From IMG/VR virus record IMGVR_UViG_3300033149_002277, positions 1-23,518 of that record: DNA of 23,518 nt. One strand, 5' to 3'. This document shows positions 19,729 through 23,518 of this stretch, in pieces; position 1 is the stretch's first letter; every line of letters starts with the position of its first letter. This DNA comes from a virus. The translations under genes and the position numbers were made by a program. Under the pieces are notes generated by a model. The model was not told where the DNA came from and did not search any database. It saw only the letters and a program-made list of their open reading frames with translations.

Positions 19729-20430
19729 ATGGCAGTACCTTCAGGTAACAATCATCTCAAAAACACCGCTGGTGGAGCGTTCACCAGTCAAACACAAGGT
19801 GGAACACTTCTTGGAAATGGCACAACTGGCGATGTTATATCCAACGCTTTACTGTTGAAAGACGCAGTTGATGCAGACATAAAGATTCCATTTCCTGTTG
19901 AGCGAGCTTATCCTGGTTTTGGTTCTTACCCAACCAACACTGGCGGTATGTATGGTACTCAAAAGGCTCTTTCTGGGGGCACATTTGCATATCTTGAAGC
20001 GGGTAAATACATCATTCGCACAATCAGCACTACAATTTCTGGCGTTGCTTCGTCAGAAGTTCTTATTCCTGGTGCAGATAAGGGTGATCGTCATGCTATT
20101 CATCAGTTCATTCATGACTTTGGTGTAGGATTGCTGGCTTCGTGGCGTGCTAATGAGTTCTCTTGGAATGGTAATCTGGATGCCGGAACTCCAATCTTGT
20201 CGCGTTTGAATTGGCTCAATGCTGCTGGAACGGCTCCTGAAGCTCCAGCAACTTTGACTGGCAATGACCCTTGGGATCCAGTAGCAGGATCTGCTTCTCA
20301 GAAAACAGATAGTGCTGCTAATCCAACTAGATCAATTCCTGGTGAATTGGTTATGAAGGTTGACTTTGTTGATACCAGTGTTGCTACTGGTGGCGACTTC
20401 TTCGATTATAAACCTATTACTGGAATGTAA
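19729..20430 (+). CDS. Abundant-type hypothetical protein, possibly structural
   Basis: ATG 19729 is chosen, with TAGGAG eight bases upstream. The 233-residue protein (MAVPSGNNHLKNTAGGAFTSQ...) has no leader or membrane helix and is rich in Gly, Ala, Thr and Ser. Its codons differ from the neighbours: Arg is often CGT/CGC, and Gly and Ala are mostly GGT/GGC and GCT, as in highly expressed genes, while other genes prefer AGA. Promoter candidates upstream and a strong terminator downstream isolate it as a single-gene unit. This pattern suits a major virion component or other mass-produced protein, but I cannot place it in a known capsid or tail family. Confidence 0.75.
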   Translation: MAVPSGNNHLKNTAGGAFTSQTQGGTLLGNGTTGDVISNALLLKDAVDADIKIPFPVERAYPGFGSYPTNTGGMYGTQKALSGGTFAYLEAGKYIIRTISTTISGVASSEVLIPGADKGDRHAIHQFIHDFGVGLLASWRANEFSWNGNLDAGTPILSRLNWLNAAGTAPEAPATLTGNDPWDPVAGSASQKTDSAANPTRSIPGELVMKVDFVDTSVATGGDFFDYKPITGM

Positions 20431-20449
20431 TATCATCAAAAGTGTTTCT

Positions 20450-20479
20450 ACGGTTTCACTTCAAAAAACCGTTTTTTTT
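20450..20479 (+). terminator. Strong intrinsic terminator
   Basis: ACGGTTT (20450-20456) and AAACCGT (20466-20472) with a 9-nt loop, followed by eight Ts. Confidence 0.88.
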
Positions 20480-20504
20480 CTTAATTTTTTTTTAGGTTTA
20501 TATC

Positions 20505-20870
20505 ATGGCCAAAAATAAAGATTTATGCAAAAATCATATTGAAAATATTCATAATGGAACTCCTTGCGATTCCTGTCCAGTAAATGAGATTAAAATTATG
20601 GCAAGAAATGACTCAGATAATAATAGTGCGATAAATGATATCATTGTAAGCGAACTGCACACGATCCGTAGAGAGTTAGAGCAATTAAACCACACCATAA
20701 ACGGCAATGGGCAACCGGGATTAAAAACTAGAATAGCTGTTTTAGAAAATCATTCAAAAACAAAAAATCAAGGATTGTCAACTAATTTGGTAATTATTTC
20801 TATAATACTTTCGTCTTTAATTGGTGTTAGTGGCGTCGTAGCAACTTTAGCTCAACTAGTAGTTCGATAA
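20505..20870 (+). CDS. Coiled-coil protein with C-terminal TM helix
   Basis: The 121-residue protein has an N-terminal Cys cluster (LCKNH...TPCDSCP), a central helix (IIVSELHTIRRELEQLNHTINGNGQPGLKTRIAVLE) and a C-terminal membrane segment (about residues 94-117). NGxPGLKTRxAVLE followed by a single helix recalls XhlA-like phage haemolysin/holin-associated proteins, which sit at the inner membrane. The homology is suggestive only. The ribosome site is weak (AGG), and the gene lies between two terminators, so it may depend on read-through. Confidence 0.65.
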   Translation: MAKNKDLCKNHIENIHNGTPCDSCPVNEIKIMARNDSDNNSAINDIIVSELHTIRRELEQLNHTINGNGQPGLKTRIAVLENHSKTKNQGLSTNLVIISIILSSLIGVSGVVATLAQLVVR

Positions 20871-20893
20871 AAACGACTTAAAATACAATTCTA

Positions 20894-20922
20894 AAACTTC
20901 GTTGAAAAACGGAGTTTTTTTA
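20894..20922 (+). terminator. Intrinsic terminator
   Basis: AAACTTCG (20894-20901) pairs with CGGAGTTT (20910-20917), including one G-T pair, and runs into seven Ts (20915-20921). It lies ten bases before the nrdA promoter. Confidence 0.8.
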
Positions 20923-20931
20923 TTTTTTTGA

Positions 20932-20960
20932 TTGATATATCTCTCTATAAAGTGTATAAT
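20932..20960 (+). promoter_or_regulatory. Sigma70-type promoter for nrdA
   Basis: TTGATA (20932-20937), a 17-bp spacer and TATAAT (20955-20960), 41 bases before the start codon. Confidence 0.85.
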
Positions 20961-21001
20961 AATAAGTAGAGAATGTAAACATTGTAGTTAAGGATTAATA
21001 A

Positions 21002-23263
21002 ATGAAAGTTACCAAGGCGAATGGTGATAAAGAAAATTTCTCAGTTGAAAAAATTCATAAAGTTGTTGAATGGGCTACAAAGGGAATAAATGGTGTCTCA
21101 TTTTCAGATATCGAAATGAATGCAAATTTAAGTTTGTATGACGGTATTACTACAAAGGAGATTCATCAAATTTTGATCAAGTCTGCAAATGATTTGATTT
21201 CAAAATCGGCACCCAATTATCAATATGTGGCAGCAAAACTACTTAATTTACAACTAAGAAAAGAGGTATGGGGAAGTCATAACACTCCTCCAAATTTTGT
21301 AGATTTCCTATATAAGAATGTTGACAACGGAATCTATGATAAGTCACTAGATCCTGTAAAGTGTCGAACAGACGAGGCAAATGCGGACAAATGGACAATC
21401 GAAGAAATAGAAATCTTTGGAAATTATATTAATCACAATAGGGATTATTTGTTTACATATGCTGGTTTACAGCAGATGATCGATAAGTACTTGGTAAAAA
21501 ATAGGAGCACCGGAAGCATTTATGAAACGCCACAGTTCGCCTATATGGCTATTGCAATGTGTTTGTTCGATAATGTGGACGATGTTAAGTCTGCTTATGA
21601 TGCTTATTCTACACATAAAATTAATCTTCCTACTCCTATCATGGCAGGCGTTCGTACAAATATTAGACAATTCGCCAGTTGTGTACTTGTTGATGTTGAT
21701 GACAACCTCGACGGCATCTTTTCTAGCGTTCATGCTGTTGGAAAGTACACCGCGAGGCGTGCTGGAATTGGTCTCAACATCGGAAGATTACGACCAATCA
21801 ACTCACCAATCAGAGGTGGAGAAGTGATCCATACTGGACTTATTCCCTATTTAAAGAACTTTGAGTCAGCAGTTAAATCAACGTCGCAGAATGGACTTCG
21901 TGGAGGCTCTGCTACTGTCCATGTACCATTTTGGCATTATGAAATTGAAGATATTATGGTGTTGAAAAACAATGCTGGAACAGATGATAACAGAGTTCGT
22001 AAACTTGATTACAGTGTCCAATTTTGTAAACTTTTTTATGAAAGACTAATCAAAAACGAAGATGTAACGTTGTTCAGTCCGCATGAAGCAAAGGGTTTGT
22101 ATGAAGCATTTGGAAATAATGAGGAATTTGAAAAACTTTATACAAAATATGAAAATTCAAGATCGTTGAAATTTAAGAAAAGGGTTCCAGCTAGAAAAAT
22201 TGCTGAAATTTATGCCAGAGAAAGACTTGAAACTGGTCGAATTTATAGTATGAATATAGACACGGCAAATGAGAATGGTTCATGGGATGTTTCTTGCTAT
22301 ATGTCAAATTTATGCCAGGAAATCATTCACCCAACAAAACCTATTAAGTCTATAGATGATCCAGAAGGAGAGATAGGTATTTGTATTTTGTCTGCATTAA
22401 ATCTTTTAGAGCTATCAAATGAAAAAGATATTGAAGATGCCTGTAGAATGGCAGTTCGCACATTAGATTCTGTTATTGATTATCAAGACTATCCAGTAAT
22501 TGCCGGTGAAAACTTTACTAAAAACAGAAGGTCTTTGGGAATTGGAATTACCAACCTTGCCGGATTTTTGGCTAAAAACAAACTAAAGTATGAAGACCCA
22601 GGAGCTTTAGAGTTGGTACATGAAACAATGGAACAAATACAGTGGCATTTATTAAGTGCCAGTTGTGAATTGGCGGAAGAGAAAGGGTCTTGCCCAAAGT
22701 TCCAAGACACAAAGTATTCAAAGGGATTACTACCAATCGATTGGTACAAGAAAACTGTGGACGATCTTGTAAAACCAGAATACAACATGGACTGGGAGGG
22801 TCTTCGTAAAAGAATAGAAAAGCATGGACTAAGACACTCTACTTTATCTGCGATAATGCCATGTGAAAGTTCAAGCGTTATTCAAAACAGCACTAATGGA
22901 ATCGAACCAGTCAGAAGTCTATTGATTCACAAAAAGGCTAAAAATGGTGTGCTAAAACAACTTGTTCCCAACTATCATATGAGGAAGAAGTATTACACTA
23001 TGGCTTGGGATATGCCTGATAATAAAGCAATGATTAACATTGCCGCCGTGGTTCAAAAATTTGTCGATATGAGCATGAGCACAAATCTGTACTATAACTA
23101 TAATCATTACGAAGATGGAAATATTCCTCTTAGTGTCATTATAAAAGATCAAATTTATGCATACAAATATGGTCTTAAAAATCTGTATTATTTAAATACT
23201 CCAGACGGAGATGGAGAAACTGAAAAGGAAATGAACTGTGAATCAGGAGCATGTGAAATATAA
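21002..23263 (+). CDS. nrdA: Class I ribonucleotide reductase alpha subunit
   Basis: The complete 753-residue protein reduces ribonucleoside diphosphates to deoxy forms for phage DNA synthesis. An N-terminal ATP-cone (about residues 1-90) supports allosteric control. Active-site residues align with E. coli numbering within two positions: C227 and C461 (redox pair), N436-L-C438-Q-E440 (thiyl radical site). Y729-Y730 belongs to the radical-transfer path. The C-terminal pair C746-x4-C751 in NCESGACEI, for thioredoxin or glutaredoxin reduction, is nearly identical to the E. coli end. It needs a beta subunit (NrdB), which is not in this window. AAGG lies upstream of the ATG. It is coupled by TAATG to the next gene. 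Confidence 0.96.
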   Translation: MKVTKANGDKENFSVEKIHKVVEWATKGINGVSFSDIEMNANLSLYDGITTKEIHQILIKSANDLISKSAPNYQYVAAKLLNLQLRKEVWGSHNTPPNFVDFLYKNVDNGIYDKSLDPVKCRTDEANADKWTIEEIEIFGNYINHNRDYLFTYAGLQQMIDKYLVKNRSTGSIYETPQFAYMAIAMCLFDNVDDVKSAYDAYSTHKINLPTPIMAGVRTNIRQFASCVLVDVDDNLDGIFSSVHAVGKYTARRAGIGLNIGRLRPINSPIRGGEVIHTGLIPYLKNFESAVKSTSQNGLRGGSATVHVPFWHYEIEDIMVLKNNAGTDDNRVRKLDYSVQFCKLFYERLIKNEDVTLFSPHEAKGLYEAFGNNEEFEKLYTKYENSRSLKFKKRVPARKIAEIYARERLETGRIYSMNIDTANENGSWDVSCYMSNLCQEIIHPTKPIKSIDDPEGEIGICILSALNLLELSNEKDIEDACRMAVRTLDSVIDYQDYPVIAGENFTKNRRSLGIGITNLAGFLAKNKLKYEDPGALELVHETMEQIQWHLLSASCELAEEKGSCPKFQDTKYSKGLLPIDWYKKTVDDLVKPEYNMDWEGLRKRIEKHGLRHSTLSAIMPCESSSVIQNSTNGIEPVRSLLIHKKAKNGVLKQLVPNYHMRKKYYTMAWDMPDNKAMINIAAVVQKFVDMSMSTNLYYNYNHYEDGNIPLSVIIKDQIYAYKYGLKNLYYLNTPDGDGETEKEMNCESGACEI

Positions 23264-23518
23264 TGGATAGACGAACTTTCAATAAAGGTGTGGGTGCTTT
23301 TTTTGGAGCATTGTCACTTCCGTTTGGATTCAAATCCATTCCGGCATCCGTAACTAAGAACCCGAAGATTTATTATGCTGCGAATAGTGTAGGAATATCT
23401 ACAGCATTTGATTTGGATCAGGTGTTCACTCTTGGCAACCTCGAAATATATGAGAACATCGAAGAAAAACCAGATATAGATGTAGATGTATCATTTTGGC
23501 TCGACAAAGACCGCAAGA
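23263..23518 (+). CDS. Tat-signal protein, 5' part only
   Basis: ATG 23263 overlaps the nrdA stop (TAATG) and the frame stays open for 85 codons to the window end. MDRRTFNKGVGAFFGALSLPFG is a clear twin-arginine signal (RRTFNKG, then hydrophobic). The mature part visible so far (KNPKIYYAANSVGISTAFDLDQVFTLGNLEIYENI...DVSFWLDKD) shows no known motif. The product would be exported folded to the periplasm or envelope. Finding it co-transcribed with nrdA is odd. NrdB would normally be expected here. Confidence 0.75.
   Translation, partial: MDRRTFNKGVGAFFGALSLPFGFKSIPASVTKNPKIYYAANSVGISTAFDLDQVFTLGNLEIYENIEEKPDIDVDVSFWLDKDRK

Overview
The window looks like a piece of a double-stranded DNA bacteriophage genome, AT-rich and very tightly packed. 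Every gene I can support lies on the + strand. Many stop and start codons overlap (ATGA, TAATG, or overlaps of 8-41 bases), and the set mixes nucleotide metabolism, ssDNA binding, a phage-type sigma factor, structural-looking proteins, small membrane proteins and a tRNA. No terminase, portal, polymerase or integrase is visible, so this is an internal segment. Several features point to a host in or near Planctomycetota: a complete DUF1501 protein with a twin-arginine signal, two more Tat-like N-termini, and a Cys-rich membrane protein with a CxCxGTGxI..HGDGH..PCPYH motif. That host call is inference, because DUF1501 also occurs in other phyla.

Layout. 1-3011: small early-type genes including a dCMP deaminase and a thermonuclease-fold nuclease. 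3015-6554: an 852-residue protein with three ~214-residue repeats, a Cys-motif protein and a nucleoside 2-deoxyribosyltransferase-like enzyme. 6544-7255: a promoter, a small protein and a Pro-rich protein with a Tat-like N-terminus. 7256-8486: an RNA-rich locus with a folded candidate ncRNA ending in an intrinsic terminator, tRNA-Thr(UGU) flanked by two tRNA-like elements, an HNH endonuclease, a predicted pseudoknot/terminator and a 16-bp tandem duplication. 8487-11757: small membrane or basic proteins, a zinc-ribbon protein, SSB, Hsp20, and three genes missed by a 60-residue cutoff.

11811-16704: the DUF1501 protein, a conserved phage head-type protein, a GT-B glycosyltransferase, a papain-like peptidase, a Cys/Thr-rich membrane protein and a holin-like protein. 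16733-19626: small membrane and acidic proteins and a sigma factor. 19729-20870: a probably highly expressed protein with its own strong signals and a coiled-coil/TM protein. 20932-23518: a strong promoter driving class I ribonucleotide reductase alpha subunit, then a Tat-signal protein cut by the window end.

How they fit together. dCMP deaminase, the deoxyribosyltransferase-like enzyme and NrdA would steer the dNTP pool, SSB coats replication intermediates, and the sigma factor would redirect host polymerase. At least five promoters have a sigma70-type -35, a spacer of exactly 17 bp and TATAAT. Two have both hexamers perfect, so much of this segment can be read by a host vegetative sigma factor. 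The exported and membrane proteins suggest unusual investment in the host envelope. The most novel material is the RNA locus at 7257-8377.
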